Part shown: piece after piece, positions 25,899 through 36,073 of the stretch | How positions within the stretch are numbered: the stretch's first letter is position 1 | Layout: each line of letters begins with the position of its first letter | Assembly: GCF_002243515.1 (NCBI RefSeq) | Contig: NZ_CP022657.1 | Span: forward strand, 3,891,501 to 3,955,500 | DNA from: Tumebacillus algifaecis | GTDB lineage: Bacteria; Bacillota; Bacilli; Tumebacillales; Tumebacillaceae | Length of the DNA stretch: 64,000 bases | Direction: 5' to 3' | The notes under the pieces: model-generated | What the model was told of the DNA's origin: nothing | Seen by the model: the letters and a program-made list of their open reading frames with translations, nothing else | Database searches by the model: none | Translations under genes and position numbers: made by a program

Positions 25899-26468
25899 TT
25901 AGTGCAAGATCGTGGTGCTGTCCTCGTCGTGCTCCTGCACAGTCTCTTCCGCCTCGCTCACCCGTTCTGGTGGCAGGGGTGCCTCATCTGCGGCACGAAT
26001 CACACGAATCGGGTTGCCGCCGACAAACGAGCCCGGTGCCACGTCACGATTGACTAGCGACCCAGCTGCCACGACCGCGCCGTCCCCGATCGTGATGCCG
26101 GGAAGCAGCGTTGAATTGGCGCCGATCATGACGTTGTCCCCGATGATCACGCGGCCGAGACGATATTCGTCGATCAGATACTCATGGGCGAGAATCGTCG
26201 TGTTGTAACCGATGATCGTGTTGCGCCCCACCGAGATCAACTCCGGATACATCACGTCCACCATCACCATCAAGGCCAGCGCCGTCTGATCTCCAACCTT
26301 CATGCCCAAAAACGTGCTGTAGAGCCAATTTTTCAACTTGAGAAAAGGTGTGTAGCGGGCGAGCTGAATCACCACGAAATTCTTCATCACCTTCCAGAAG
26401 CTGACCGTTTGATAGATCTGCCACAGGGCGTTCGTCCCTTCGACAGGATAGCGTACCGTCTTGCGCAT
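25899..26468 (-). CDS. yvoF: Hexapeptide-repeat O-acetyltransferase, YvoF-like
   Basis: A 189-residue left-handed beta-helix acyltransferase. Hexapeptide repeats run from about residue 75 to 150 (ISVGRNTIIGYNTTILAHEY, then VIIGDNVMIGANSTLLPGIT, IGDGAVVAAGSLV). The N-terminal 70 residues are an amphipathic helical region. In Bacillus subtilis yvoF is the last gene of the hprK-lgt-yvoD-ppaX-yvoF operon, and here it follows ppaX by 3 nt. The acceptor is unknown. The acidic tail after about 165 is longer than usual. Confidence 0.85.
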   Translation of the reverse strand: MRKTVRYPVEGTNALWQIYQTVSFWKVMKNFVVIQLARYTPFLKLKNWLYSTFLGMKVGDQTALALMVMVDVMYPELISVGRNTIIGYNTTILAHEYLIDEYRLGRVIIGDNVMIGANSTLLPGITIGDGAVVAAGSLVNRDVAPGSFVGGNPIRVIRAADEAPLPPERVSEAEETVQEHDEDSTTILH

Positions 26469-26471
26469 AGG

Positions 26472-27116
26472 TCACCTCGTTTCGAGCAATATCTTTTGCA
26501 GTTCCTGCATGTCATGAATCATGTAATCCGGCTTGTGTTCGCGCAATCCGGCCTCCCCGCGCAGACTCCACGCCACGGCGGCGGTCTTCACACCGGCCGC
26601 CTGACCGCCGAGGATGTCATACGGCGAATCCCCGACCATCAACGTCTGCTCCGGATCGGCCCCTAACAGCCGCATCGCCATCAAAAGCGGGTCGGGATGA
26701 GGCTTATGCTTCTCTGTATCATCTGCGGTCACAAAGGCGTCAAAGTATCGACCGATCCCGACCAATTCCCAGCCCATCTGCGCGGTCAAGCGCATTTTGG
26801 ACGTGACGATCGCCATTTTGATTCCCGCCTGATGCAATTTTTCCAACACCTCATTCACCTGCGGAAATTCGGTGACCAGCGCATCATGGTGCTCAATGTT
26901 GAACTTCCGGTATGTCGCGACCAGTTCCTGCGAGCGTCCCGGCACGAATCGTTCCATCTGATCGATCAGCGCCTCGCCCATATGCGGCAGCACGTGCTCG
27001 CGGGTGTATTGGCCTGGCACGTGCGTTTCCAACGCGTGTTCAAACGAGCGCAAGATCAGTTCATTCGTATCGAGCAGCGTTCCGTCTAAATCAAAGAGTA
27101 CATAGCGGTATTTCAT
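26472..27116 (-). CDS. ppaX: Pyrophosphatase PpaX (HAD family)
   Basis: A 214-residue HAD hydrolase: motif I LFDLDGTLLDTN with both catalytic Asp at the N-terminus, motif II VTSK, motif III/IV around KPHPDPLLMAM and MVGDSPYDILGG. In B. subtilis PpaX removes pyrophosphate made when HPr kinase/phosphorylase dephosphorylates Ser46-phospho-HPr, and it sits in the hprK operon, as here. AGGAGGG lies 8 nt before the ATG. Neighbours are yvoD-like upstream and yvoF-like downstream. Confidence 0.9.
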   Translation of the reverse strand: MKYRYVLFDLDGTLLDTNELILRSFEHALETHVPGQYTREHVLPHMGEALIDQMERFVPGRSQELVATYRKFNIEHHDALVTEFPQVNEVLEKLHQAGIKMAIVTSKMRLTAQMGWELVGIGRYFDAFVTADDTEKHKPHPDPLLMAMRLLGADPEQTLMVGDSPYDILGGQAAGVKTAAVAWSLRGEAGLREHKPDYMIHDMQELQKILLETR

Positions 27117-27146
27117 CTGTCTTTCCCTCCTGGTGCACTTGTACAG

Positions 27147-28103
27147 CTACATTTCAATTTGGCCTTTGGACACCGTCTGCCGTCCTGCTTGCCTGCGCCA
27201 AAGACGAGCCAGCAGGAAGGTCAGCACCAATGCGGAGACCAAGCGGATCGCGAGCAGGTACCAGCCGTTAACTCCCAGCGGCAGGAAGATCAACGTATCT
27301 TCGACCACAGCGTGACAGAGCACGAGAAATACCATCAGCAGGTAGAGCTCGCGTTTTTCCATCGGCTTTTCCCGCGTCGCTTCCAGAATCACGCCCGCGC
27401 CGTAAGCGAGCCCAAACCAGATGCCTGCCAGCATCGGAATCGCCGCATGTTCTGACAAACCGAGCATCCGCATCAGCGGCGTCATCTTCACCGCAAGCTT
27501 GTCGAGCACCTTGCGCTCTTTCAATACCTGAATCAACATCATCAGCGGAATGACGATCAAGGCCAACTGCCAGACCGCTTTGAAAATCGTCCCCCCAACT
27601 TCGCCAAGCACGGACAACAGCGGCATCTCCCAGAGATAGGCGAGATGCGTGTACGTGCCTGCTACGGCGCCGACCTGATTGCCGAGCGCCAGATGGAGCG
27701 TCACACCGCCGATAAACGCCATGCCAAACCGCACGAGGACCACGATGGCGCTGTTCAACCCCAAGCGCTTCGCAACCGCCGTTTCCACGAACAGGTTGTG
27801 GCAAAATGACAACATCACACAAAGGATTAAAATCTCCGGCGAGTTCAGCGCCAAGGAAAACATGGCACCGATCGCCGCGTATAAGTTCAATGTAAATCCT
27901 AATGCCAGCACGATGGCAGCTTCACCTGGCAGGCCGAAGAGCCCCATCAGCGGCGCAAACAGATGAACGACCCACTCGATGACGGGCGTGTGCTTGAGCA
28001 GCGAGACGAGCAACGTGATCGGCACAATCACTTTTCCCAGAATCCACGTCGTTCGGAGTCCCGTCAGCCAGCCGCGGTAGATAACGCCTTGCAACACCCT
28101 CAC
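27147..28103 (-). CDS. yvoD: YvoD-like nucleoside-recognition (Gate) membrane protein
   Basis: A 318-residue membrane protein with about eight hydrophobic segments and the Gate-domain pattern twice (LFAPLMGLFGLPGEAAIVLA and MTPLMRMLGLSEHAAIPMLA), each ending in a helix with conserved small residues. The family is linked to nucleoside or solute transport, but its role in the hprK operon is not known. The GTG start at 28103 is uncertain; a second GTG lies two codons later and the ribosome site GGGGTGAGG overlaps both. It is upstream of ppaX in the same direction. Confidence 0.75.
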   Translation of the reverse strand: MRVLQGVIYRGWLTGLRTTWILGKVIVPITLLVSLLKHTPVIEWVVHLFAPLMGLFGLPGEAAIVLALGFTLNLYAAIGAMFSLALNSPEILILCVMLSFCHNLFVETAVAKRLGLNSAIVVLVRFGMAFIGGVTLHLALGNQVGAVAGTYTHLAYLWEMPLLSVLGEVGGTIFKAVWQLALIVIPLMMLIQVLKERKVLDKLAVKMTPLMRMLGLSEHAAIPMLAGIWFGLAYGAGVILEATREKPMEKRELYLLMVFLVLCHAVVEDTLIFLPLGVNGWYLLAIRLVSALVLTFLLARLWRRQAGRQTVSKGQIEM

Positions 28104-28153
28104 CCCACTGTACGTATAGCCTCAAGTAAACTTATGGCTCAATTATAACATAA

Positions 28154-28181
28154 AGAGACCCGCAACTTGCACGGGCCTCTT
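28154..28181 (-). terminator. Weak terminator after the LysM/G5/M23 gene
   Basis: On the minus strand GAGGCCCG pairs imperfectly with CGGGTCTC, followed by TTTATG. A TATAAT box on the same strand (28142-28147) just downstream may be the promoter of the yvoD-ppaX-yvoF unit. Confidence 0.5.
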
Positions 28182-28200
28182 CACGAAGACTGCTTGTTTC

Positions 28201-29673
28201 TTACATATACGGGCTCGGGTTGATCTGCGCGCCATTGATGCGCACCTCATAATGCAAATGAGCGCCTGTTGACCAACCGGTGGAACCGACGCCGCCGATG
28301 TACTGGCCTTTGCCAACCGATTGGCCAGGTGACACAGCCATCGAACTCAAATGACCATACAGCGTCACAATCCCGTTGCCATGCGAAATTCGTATGCAGT
28401 TGCCATAACCGTCGCCTGCATCGCCCACATAGCTCACCGTTCCTGAGTTGGATGCATAGACGGCCGTTCCGGTCGATGCCGCGATGTCGATCGCCAAGTG
28501 CGGGCGACCGCCGCGGTTCTCGCCATAGTACGACGAGACGTACCCGCCGCCGACCGGATAGGCCCAACTGCCACCACCGATCGCTGTCACAGGACCGTTG
28601 TAGAAGCCGTAGGTCGGCTTCTTCTTCGTGCCCTTGGCGATGATCTCTTTGACCGGAGCGGCAAGTTCCTCTTCCTTCAGGATGTCCTCTTTGAGGACGA
28701 TGCCATTTTTCTTGGTGATTTTCACAACCTGCTTGATCTTGCCTGTCTCGCCTTCCTGCACGACTTCCTCTTGACCTTCAAAGATCGAGCTATCATCGCG
28801 ATACTCAACCTCATAGTTCTTGGTGATCTCGCGCGTCACTTCACTGATCGTCTGCACGCTGATCAGCGGTTCTTTGGCCACAAGATTGATCTCCTGACCT
28901 TCACCGATCGCGTCGATGTTTGCGATGTTCGGATTGGCATCATGCAATTGCTCGACCGACATCATGTTCTTAAGCGCAATGTCCCACAGCGAATCACCGC
29001 GCGACACTACGTATGTTTTCTGCTCGATGACACCTTGTGCGATCAATTGGAAGGCAGCTTCAAAAGAAGTGACCTTCTGCACTTCGTCCTGCACCTTAAT
29101 AAAGTCTACCGTTTCCGCAAGGGAGACTTGCTCCTGCTCATTCGGATTGACGTATTGATCCTTCAATCTCGCGATCAGCTTTTCAGCCGTCTCTTGGTCT
29201 TGAACCGTCACCACATCACGACCATCGACGCGAACAACGACAACTTCCGCATACTCCTTGGTCGATTCGATGATCGCGTTGGCGACGTGAATCTCATTGG
29301 TCACACTCACATGCTGATGAACTGGCTGGAAGATCACTTCCGCCTTCATTTCCGTGCCGAGCGATTGAATTGTCGATTCGATCGACGCTTTATCCTCGAT
29401 CACTCCGTAATACTGGCCATCTATGTACACACGATAAACATGCTCTGTAGCGGCAACTTTTTCCGAGAATGTATATACACCGACCGAAGTCAGCAACAAG
29501 ACTGCTAAAGCGGCCATCGAGTTGCGAAGATGGAACGTGCCTTTTACCTCCGCGACACAATTTGCCTTTACCTGTTTCCAATTGATATTTTTGATGTAAT
29601 TTCTGACTCCTGTAACGCTGCCAGCTACGATTTGACGACCGCGGTCGTTGAGTACTTCTGTCAGCTTACCCAT
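28201..29673 (-). CDS. LysM-G5-M23 peptidoglycan endopeptidase, membrane-anchored
   Basis: A 490-residue protein. Residues about 45-68 form a single signal anchor (MAALAVLLLTSVGVYTF). A LysM domain (about 220-265, YVVSRGDSLWDIALKNMMS) follows, then a G5 domain (about 275-350, TREITKNYEVEYRDD) and a C-terminal M23 domain with all zinc and catalytic motifs: HLAIDIA, the strand SHGNGIVTLYGHL and the final HLHYEV. It cuts cross-links in the cell wall outside the membrane. The start is the ATG at 29673, with GGGGAGGGA upstream. It occupies the position that lgt has between hprK and yvoD in Bacillus. Confidence 0.9.
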   Translation of the reverse strand: MGKLTEVLNDRGRQIVAGSVTGVRNYIKNINWKQVKANCVAEVKGTFHLRNSMAALAVLLLTSVGVYTFSEKVAATEHVYRVYIDGQYYGVIEDKASIESTIQSLGTEMKAEVIFQPVHQHVSVTNEIHVANAIIESTKEYAEVVVVRVDGRDVVTVQDQETAEKLIARLKDQYVNPNEQEQVSLAETVDFIKVQDEVQKVTSFEAAFQLIAQGVIEQKTYVVSRGDSLWDIALKNMMSVEQLHDANPNIANIDAIGEGQEINLVAKEPLISVQTISEVTREITKNYEVEYRDDSSIFEGQEEVVQEGETGKIKQVVKITKKNGIVLKEDILKEEELAAPVKEIIAKGTKKKPTYGFYNGPVTAIGGGSWAYPVGGGYVSSYYGENRGGRPHLAIDIAASTGTAVYASNSGTVSYVGDAGDGYGNCIRISHGNGIVTLYGHLSSMAVSPGQSVGKGQYIGGVGSTGWSTGAHLHYEVRINGAQINPSPYM

Positions 29674-29863
29674 GATATCCCTCCCCAGGAACGAACAACC
29701 GCCTAAAAATACGAACTTTAGTTCGCATTTACCCATTGCTTTAGACGGACATTAAAGATTATAAAACCCGATAGTCTGTATTCGACAATATCCTACACGT
29801 TCCTTCCGTACTTTTTGTAAAAAATATAATTTGTTACCTACTCATAAGAACCAGAAAACTCCC

Positions 29864-30805
29864 TCAATCGAGGAAGCTTTCTGAGTTCATCGTCTTCATC
29901 ATCTTGTCTGACAAGTCTCGCGCCGCATTGTAACCCATCAGTTTCAAGCGCTGATTCATCGCGGCAACTTCCAAAATTACCGCTAAATTACGACCAGGTC
30001 TTACAGGCAATGTGAGCAACGGGATGTCGATATCGAGGATGTTGATCGTCTCTTCATCCAATCCCAAGCGGTCATAAGCGACATTGTCTTCCCACATCGT
30101 CAGTTTGATCACCAGTTCCAAATCTTTGTGCGTGCGAATCGCGCCTGCCCCGAACAGCGTCATCACGTTCAGCACGCCTAAGCCGCGAATCTCGATCAGA
30201 TGGCGGAGCATTTCCGGAGACGTACCTTCCAACTGGGTATCGGCGATGTTGCGGATTTCCACCGCATCATCGGCGACGAGGCGATGACCACGCTTGACCA
30301 GTTCGAGCGCCGTCTCACTTTTTCCAATGCCGCTGGAACCGGTGATCAGGATGCCGATGCCGTACACATCGACGAGCACACCGTGCAACAGCGTCTCCTT
30401 GGCCAGCTTGCGGTCGAAATAGGACTGCAAGCGTCCGGTCAGCTTGGTCGTGGACAGCGCCGTGCGCAAGATCGGCAAGCGATTTTCCCGCGCAGCGTTC
30501 ATCAGCGCTGCAGGAACTTCCATCGCCCGGGCCAAAATCAGGCATGGCGTCTGTTCATACGAGCAGAGCAGATCGGCACGCTCCTTTTGCTGGAGCGCGC
30601 TCATCCCTTCAAAAAAAGTGACCTCGGTGCGCCCCATCACCTGCACGCGCTCCGCCGGGTGATAGGTAAAAAATCCGGCCAGAGCAAGCCCTGGACGGTT
30701 GATATCTGAAACGGAGATCAGGCGGCTCATGTCCGCCCCTTCATTGATCAATTCCAACTCAAAGTCGCTGCGCAACTCTTCGATGGAGATCGTCTTTGGC
30801 ATCAT
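29864..30805 (-). CDS. hprK: HPr kinase/phosphorylase
   Basis: A 313-residue bifunctional enzyme that phosphorylates HPr on Ser46 with ATP or PPi and reverses it by phosphorolysis; it is the sensor of carbon catabolite repression in Firmicutes. Visible features: Walker A GSSGIGKSE near 155, the following RGHRLVADD, and the family signature LIEIRGLGVLNVMTLFGAGA near 203. Full family length (about 310). Its ATG overlaps the stop of the upstream epimerase gene by 3 bp, so both are co-transcribed. PpaX, which removes the PPi it makes, is encoded downstream. Confidence 0.95.
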   Translation of the reverse strand: MMPKTISIEELRSDFELELINEGADMSRLISVSDINRPGLALAGFFTYHPAERVQVMGRTEVTFFEGMSALQQKERADLLCSYEQTPCLILARAMEVPAALMNAARENRLPILRTALSTTKLTGRLQSYFDRKLAKETLLHGVLVDVYGIGILITGSSGIGKSETALELVKRGHRLVADDAVEIRNIADTQLEGTSPEMLRHLIEIRGLGVLNVMTLFGAGAIRTHKDLELVIKLTMWEDNVAYDRLGLDEETINILDIDIPLLTLPVRPGRNLAVILEVAAMNQRLKLMGYNAARDLSDKMMKTMNSESFLD

Positions 30806-31728
30806 GCTTGCTCACCGTACGCGTTGCGGCCCCACTCGATCGTCTTCGCCAAGCCCTCGCGCAGCGAAGTCTTCGGTTGCCAACCCAGTTCGGTGACCGC
30901 CATCCGATTGCTCATCGTGCTGTGATAGATGTCACCGATGCGGGCCGGGCCGTGTACAGCTTCCAAAGGATAGTCGGTCAGGTCTTTCATCGTGCTGTAC
31001 AGTTCGTTGACCGACACCTGAGTCGCGGTCGAGATGTTGACAGTTAGGTTTTTGTCGGAAGTCAGCGCGATCAGGTTGGCTTCGGCCACATCGCCGATAT
31101 AGATGTAGTCGCGAGTCGCCCCGCCATCCCCTTCGATGTTGACCTGTTGGCCCTTGATCATCTGTTCCAAGAAGATTGACACAACGCCGCCTTCACCAAA
31201 TCGCCCTTGGCGCGGGCCGTAGATGTTGGCATAGCGAAGGATCGTATAGTTGACGCCGTACAGCTCACCGTACATGCGAATGTAGTCTTCGTTCACCTTT
31301 TTGCTCAAGCCGTAAAACGAAAGCGGGTTGAGCGGATGTTGCTCATCGATCGGCAAGTATTCTGGCGTCCCGTACATCGCAGCAGACGCTGCGAAGATAA
31401 ATTTCAGCCCAAACTTACGGGCCGCTTCGAGAACTTGAATCGTACCCATGATGTTGATCTGAGCATCGAGCCCGGGGTCCTTGATCGAAAGCGGCACTTT
31501 GATCTGAGCCGCTTGGTGCGAGATCGCTTCGATGCCTTCCGCTTCGATCATGCTGTGCAGAGCGGGGTCGTTGATATCCATCTCGTAAAATTTGGCTTTG
31601 GGGTGGAGATTGTCCCTTGACCCGGTGGAAAGGTCGTCCACAACTACGACATCATGTCCAGCCGCAATGAATGTGTCAACGATGTGCGATCCGGCAAATC
31701 CGGCACCGCCCGTCACAAGAATCTTCAT
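30802..31728 (-). CDS. NAD-dependent nucleotide-sugar epimerase (GalE-like SDR)
   Basis: A 308-residue extended short-chain dehydrogenase. N-terminal NAD motif ILVTGGAGFAGSHIVD, catalytic Tyr and Lys in SFYGLSKKVNEDY (near residue 143), and a preceding SAAMYG for the Ser/Thr of the triad. It most resembles UDP-glucose 4-epimerase-type enzymes, acting on UDP-sugars in the cytosol. The start is the ATG at 31728, after GGAGGGATTACTTACG; the open frame begins earlier without a ribosome site. It overlaps hprK, an arrangement I do not recall from Bacillus, so a link to envelope sugar metabolism is only inferred. Confidence 0.88.
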   Translation of the reverse strand: MKILVTGGAGFAGSHIVDTFIAAGHDVVVVDDLSTGSRDNLHPKAKFYEMDINDPALHSMIEAEGIEAISHQAAQIKVPLSIKDPGLDAQINIMGTIQVLEAARKFGLKFIFAASAAMYGTPEYLPIDEQHPLNPLSFYGLSKKVNEDYIRMYGELYGVNYTILRYANIYGPRQGRFGEGGVVSIFLEQMIKGQQVNIEGDGGATRDYIYIGDVAEANLIALTSDKNLTVNISTATQVSVNELYSTMKDLTDYPLEAVHGPARIGDIYHSTMSNRMAVTELGWQPKTSLREGLAKTIEWGRNAYGEQA

Positions 31729-31800
31729 CGTAAGTAATCCCTCCATCGTCCGATTAGATTTCCTTTTACAGGTATCATATCTTGTTTTGCCCAAAAACAA

Positions 31801-31826
31801 AAGGAGCGGGATTCCCGCTCCTTTTT
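31801..31826 (-). terminator. Terminator of the 31880-32527 gene
   Basis: An 8-bp stem (31803-31810 with 31814-31821) with T-runs on both strands. Confidence 0.8.
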
Positions 31827-31879
31827 CTCACAGACTAGCATAATGGTGCCGGAAGAGACGTAGATATAGCAACAAGCAA

Positions 31880-32527
31880 CTAGTGTTCTGTTCCTTTGGA
31901 ACCGCCCATCGTGCTCTCCACCGAGTGGGTGATTAGCTTTTGCGTGCGTTCTACAAATTCCTGAACCGTCTCTTCAGCTATGGACGAGTGATCGCCGACT
32001 TGCTCCAACGCGCCGAGCATCAAGTTGATCAAGCGGACCATCGATTCGGTATCATCTTCAAGGACGAGCGAAGTATCGTCATTGCGCATCACTTTCATAT
32101 TGAGATAAGGGCCGCCGAACTCTGGCTTGGTGACGGCAAAGCTACACTTGTGCCAGCCGAGCGGATAGTGCACGCGACGGCGGTACGCTTTAAACACAGG
32201 GCCGTAGCGAGCGACCAAGTAGCGTAGAAACTGGACGGTCTGCTCGTCATATCCTGCATCGCGCAACTCTTCGATCTCCTCGTGTGTATCGAGCAGACGA
32301 AGCGAGGCCACGACAGCCTGAGCGATGTCCGGTCCGGTCAAAATCGACAGACCTTGTTCGATGTCGTGCGCTTCCATCTGGGAGCGGGACAGCTGTTCAT
32401 GAATCACCGATTCCATCTGCGAACGAAGCTGGGGCTCTTCCTTGAGTCGTTTGGAAAGCTCAACCACGCCTTGATCAATATAGCGCACAAACTCTTGCGA
32501 TAAACGCTCATGCTTCCAGGTTCCCAT
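31880..32527 (-). CDS. Conserved hypothetical soluble protein
   Basis: A 215-residue protein with no recognised domain. It is highly charged and helical in the first 90 residues, then a more beta-like part (GWHKCSFAVTKPEFGGPYLN) and an amphipathic C-terminal helix. AGGAG lies 8 nt before the ATG. It is a single-gene unit with its own terminator, between the epimerase gene and a divergent membrane protein gene. Function unknown. Confidence 0.75.
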   Translation of the reverse strand: MGTWKHERLSQEFVRYIDQGVVELSKRLKEEPQLRSQMESVIHEQLSRSQMEAHDIEQGLSILTGPDIAQAVVASLRLLDTHEEIEELRDAGYDEQTVQFLRYLVARYGPVFKAYRRRVHYPLGWHKCSFAVTKPEFGGPYLNMKVMRNDDTSLVLEDDTESMVRLINLMLGALEQVGDHSSIAEETVQEFVERTQKLITHSVESTMGGSKGTEH

Positions 32528-32652
32528 CTACAAACTCCTTATCTTCCGATCGTTTCTTCACAACATGCTACTAAAGTGGCGCGCAAAACGCAAGTGCCTC
32601 TACTTTTTACATTATTAATACTACTTTCCGAATAATGAGGTGTCAACGGAAC

Positions 32653-33153
32653 ATGATAGAGAAACTTTTCATTTTAATCGTTCTGCTCGGCAGTTCCCTA
32701 CTGACCGCAGCGGTGCTGTATGGGCTAGCCAAACGAGGCCGCAACTTGAGCCGCTTCCGGGAGCGGCAGCAATTTTACAGCGACCTGCACCGCTTCAGCG
32801 TCACGATCGTCACCACTTTCGCTCTCTACCTGCTCTACACCCGCGTCCCACTCTGGGCGATCCTGCCCCTGCCTGACGCCATCCCGCTGTTTGCGACCAC
32901 CGTCTTCCCGATGCTTGCGCTCTGCCTGCTCGCAGGCCGTTGGTACGTCGGCTGCACAGCGGCCCTCCTCCTGCAATGGTTCGTGCTCGCCGTGAACGAC
33001 CAGGCCCATTTTTTCCTGCAAAATGCGGTGCTGTCCTTGATCGGGCTCGGCCTGTATCTGCTCCATCACCTCAGCAGTCGCTCTGCAAAAAAACGTCAGC
33101 ATGAATTCTTACGTTTAATCCGCGCGTTGAGACTCAAAAAGCAGGCTTCCTAA
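32653..33153 (+). CDS. Small multi-pass membrane protein
   Basis: A 166-residue protein with four hydrophobic segments (about residues 3-23, 48-66, 74-108 in two parts, and 118-136) and a basic C-terminus (RSAKKRQHEFLRLIRALRLK). I prefer the ATG at 32653, with GAGGTG about 10 nt upstream; an ATG six codons earlier contains that site inside the frame. No family recognised. It is convergent with uvrA and ends in a shared terminator. Confidence 0.7.
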   Translation: MIEKLFILIVLLGSSLLTAAVLYGLAKRGRNLSRFRERQQFYSDLHRFSVTIVTTFALYLLYTRVPLWAILPLPDAIPLFATTVFPMLALCLLAGRWYVGCTAALLLQWFVLAVNDQAHFFLQNAVLSLIGLGLYLLHHLSSRSAKKRQHEFLRLIRALRLKKQAS

Positions 33154-33167
33154 AGAGCCTGCTTTTT
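33136..33167. terminator. Bidirectional terminator between membrane protein gene and uvrA
   Basis: A 12-bp perfect stem (33136-33147 with 33156-33167) with AAAAA and TTTTT at its ends. Confidence 0.9.
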
Positions 33168-33176
33168 GACTGACGC

Positions 33177-36047
33177 CTACGACTGCACCGCGATCTTGGC
33201 CTGCTCCTTGGCGCGCGCTTTGTCACGCACCAGAATCGGTCCGAGGAATTTCCCGGTCCACGATTCTTCGATCTTCGCGATCTGTTCCGGCGTTCCAGAG
33301 CCGACGATGGTACCGCCCTTGTCGCCGCCTTCAGGACCGAGATCGACCAGATAGTCGGCCGTCTTGATCACATCGAGATTATGCTCGATGACGACAACAG
33401 ATTCGCCTGAATCCACCAATCGTTGCAACACGTTGAGCAAACGGTCAATATCGGCCGTGTGCAGACCGGTGGTCGGTTCATCTAAAATGTACATGGTGCG
33501 CCCTGTGCTGCGGCGATGTAGTTCGGAGGCCAGTTTGACCCGCTGCGCTTCGCCGCCGGACAGCGTGGTTGCAGGCTGTCCCAAACGGACATATCCCAGA
33601 CCCACATCGAGCAGCGTCTGCATCTTGCGCGCGATCTTTGGCACGTTTTTGAAAAACTCGACGGCATCCTCCACCGTCATGTTCAACACGTCGGCAATGC
33701 TCTTGCCTTTATATTTTACCTCTAACGTTTCACGATTGTATCGCTTGCCTTTGCAGATCTCACACGGCACATAGACGTCGGGCAAGAAGTGCATCTCGAT
33801 CTTGATGATCCCATCGCCTTTGCACGCTTCACAGCGTCCGCCTTTGACGTTAAACGAGAAGCGCCCTTTTTTGTACCCGCGCATCTTCGCTTCGTTCGTC
33901 GCCGCAAACACATCGCGCACATCATCGAAAACGCCCGTATAGGTGGCCGGATTGGAGCGCGGGGTCCGCCCGATCGGAGATTGGTCGATGTCGATGATCT
34001 TGTCGAGCAGCTCCAACCCTTCGATCGACTTGTGCGCGCCAGGTTTCGTCTTGGCCCCGTTCAGATGCATCGCCAACGATTTTTTCAAAATCTCGTTGAC
34101 CAGCGTCGATTTGCCCGAGCCTGACACGCCCGTTACACACGTGAACAACCCGATCGGAAACTTGACGGAGATGTTTTTCAAATTGTTCTCTTTGGCCCCG
34201 TTCACCTTGACCCACTTGTCGCCAGGCTTGCGGCGCTCCTCCGGCACCGGAATGAACTTCCGCCCGCTCAGGTAAGCTCCGGTCATCGAATTCTCATCGG
34301 CCATGACCTGCTCTGGCGTCCCTTGCGACACGATCTGCCCGCCGTGCACGCCTGCCCCAGGCCCGATGTCGATGATATAGTCGCACGCGAGCATCGTGTC
34401 TTCATCATGCTCGACGACGATCAGCGTGTTGCCCAGATTGCGCATGTGCACCAGCGTGTTGATCAAACGCTCGTTGTCGCGCTGGTGCAGCCCGATCGAC
34501 GGCTCATCCAAGATGTACAGCACGCCCATCAGCGACGACCCGATCTGCGTCGCCAAGCGAATCCGCTGTGCCTCGCCTCCGGACAGCGTGCCTGCCGAAC
34601 GCGACAAGTTGAGATAATCGAGCCCCACATCGCGCAGGAAGCCGAGCCGCGCTTCAATCTCTTTCAAGATCAGCTTGGCGATCGTCAGCTCCTTTTCAGA
34701 TAGGGAAAGACCGCCAAAATAGCCAAGCGCATCGATGACCGACAACCCGGTCACATACGAGATGCTCTCCCCGCCGATCGTCACCGCCAAGCTCTCCGGG
34801 CGCAAACGCTTGCCTTTGCAGGCCGGACACGGCTTGGCGCTCATGTACTCTTCGATAAACTCACGCACATAGTCGGACGTCGTCTCCCGATAGCGGCGCT
34901 CCAAGTTGGTGATGACCCCTTCGAATTCCATCTCCGCTATCTTCGACTGACCAAAATCATTTTCATACTTGAACTTGATCTTATCACCTTGACTGCCGTA
35001 GAGAATCTTTTTCAGCTTCTCTTCCGGCACGTCGCGAAACGGCAGTTTCGTATCGACCTCGAAATATTTGGCCGCCGCTTCGAGCAGCTGCGGGTAATAG
35101 TTGGAAGTCCGCCCTTGCCACGGTTCGATCGCATCTTCTGCCAGCGACTTCGACCAGTCAGGAATCACCAAATCCGGGTCGATTTCCATGTTCGTGCCAA
35201 GACCAGCGCACGTTTCACAGGCCCCAAAGGGCGAGTTGAACGAAAACATGCGCGGGGCCAGTTCGGGCACGGAGAACCCGCACTCCGGGCAAGACAAGCT
35301 GGAGGAGAACAGCATCTCTTCTCCGTCCACGATGCCCACGATCACCGTGCCTTCTGCCAGCTTCAGCGCCGTCTCCAGCGAATCGGCGAGGCGGGTCTGC
35401 ACTTCGTCTTTGACCACGATGCGGTCAACGACCACTTCGATCGTGTGCTTTTTGTTTTTCTCCAGTTTGATCTCGTCGCTTAACTCCCGCAACTGACCAT
35501 CGACGCGGACGCGGACGAATCCCTGCTTAGAAATGTCTTCGAACACTTTCGTATGCTCGCCTTTGCGGCCTTTGACGAGCGGGGCGTAGATTTGAATCCG
35601 CGTGCGCTCTGGGAGTTCCATGATTCGATCGACCATCTGCTCCACCGTCTGGGACGTGATCTCGATGTTCGGGTGGTTCGGACAATGCGGCCGCCCGACG
35701 CGGGCAAACAGCAAGCGCAGATAGTCATAGATCTCGGTGACCGTTCCGACCGTCGAGCGCGGGTTGCGCGAGGTGGTCTTCTGGTCGATGGAGATCGCCG
35801 GAGACAGCCCGTCGATCGAGTCCACATCCGGCTTGTCCATCTGTCCCAAGAACTGTCGTGCATAGGCAGAAAGCGATTCCACATAGCGGCGCTGGCCCTC
35901 TGCATAGATCGTATCGAACGCCAAAGACGATTTGCCCGAACCGGACAGTCCGGTCAAGACGACAAACTTGTCGCGCGGGATCGTCACATCAACATTTTTC
36001 AAATTGTGTGCGCGCGCACCTTTGACAACAATGTTCTCTTGTGCCAT
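33177..36047 (-). CDS. uvrA: Excinuclease ABC subunit A
   Basis: A 956-residue ABC-type damage sensor of nucleotide excision repair. Two ATP sites: GLSGSGKSS near residue 32 and GVSGSGKST near 640, each with an SGGEAQRI/V signature. Zinc-binding cysteines lie in CPECGFS...CETC and in CEACKGDG...CEICKGKR. Length is normal (about 950). The start is the ATG at 36047, after AAGAGGAAGGAA. Unlike B. subtilis, uvrB and uvrA are separated by about 475 bp containing a tiny gene, so uvrA has its own promoter region with a LexA-like box. Confidence 0.97.
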   Translation of the reverse strand: MAQENIVVKGARAHNLKNVDVTIPRDKFVVLTGLSGSGKSSLAFDTIYAEGQRRYVESLSAYARQFLGQMDKPDVDSIDGLSPAISIDQKTTSRNPRSTVGTVTEIYDYLRLLFARVGRPHCPNHPNIEITSQTVEQMVDRIMELPERTRIQIYAPLVKGRKGEHTKVFEDISKQGFVRVRVDGQLRELSDEIKLEKNKKHTIEVVVDRIVVKDEVQTRLADSLETALKLAEGTVIVGIVDGEEMLFSSSLSCPECGFSVPELAPRMFSFNSPFGACETCAGLGTNMEIDPDLVIPDWSKSLAEDAIEPWQGRTSNYYPQLLEAAAKYFEVDTKLPFRDVPEEKLKKILYGSQGDKIKFKYENDFGQSKIAEMEFEGVITNLERRYRETTSDYVREFIEEYMSAKPCPACKGKRLRPESLAVTIGGESISYVTGLSVIDALGYFGGLSLSEKELTIAKLILKEIEARLGFLRDVGLDYLNLSRSAGTLSGGEAQRIRLATQIGSSLMGVLYILDEPSIGLHQRDNERLINTLVHMRNLGNTLIVVEHDEDTMLACDYIIDIGPGAGVHGGQIVSQGTPEQVMADENSMTGAYLSGRKFIPVPEERRKPGDKWVKVNGAKENNLKNISVKFPIGLFTCVTGVSGSGKSTLVNEILKKSLAMHLNGAKTKPGAHKSIEGLELLDKIIDIDQSPIGRTPRSNPATYTGVFDDVRDVFAATNEAKMRGYKKGRFSFNVKGGRCEACKGDGIIKIEMHFLPDVYVPCEICKGKRYNRETLEVKYKGKSIADVLNMTVEDAVEFFKNVPKIARKMQTLLDVGLGYVRLGQPATTLSGGEAQRVKLASELHRRSTGRTMYILDEPTTGLHTADIDRLLNVLQRLVDSGESVVVIEHNLDVIKTADYLVDLGPEGGDKGGTIVGSGTPEQIAKIEESWTGKFLGPILVRDKARAKEQAKIAVQS

Positions 36048-36073
36048 TTCCTTCCTCTTTTCCACGATGTATA

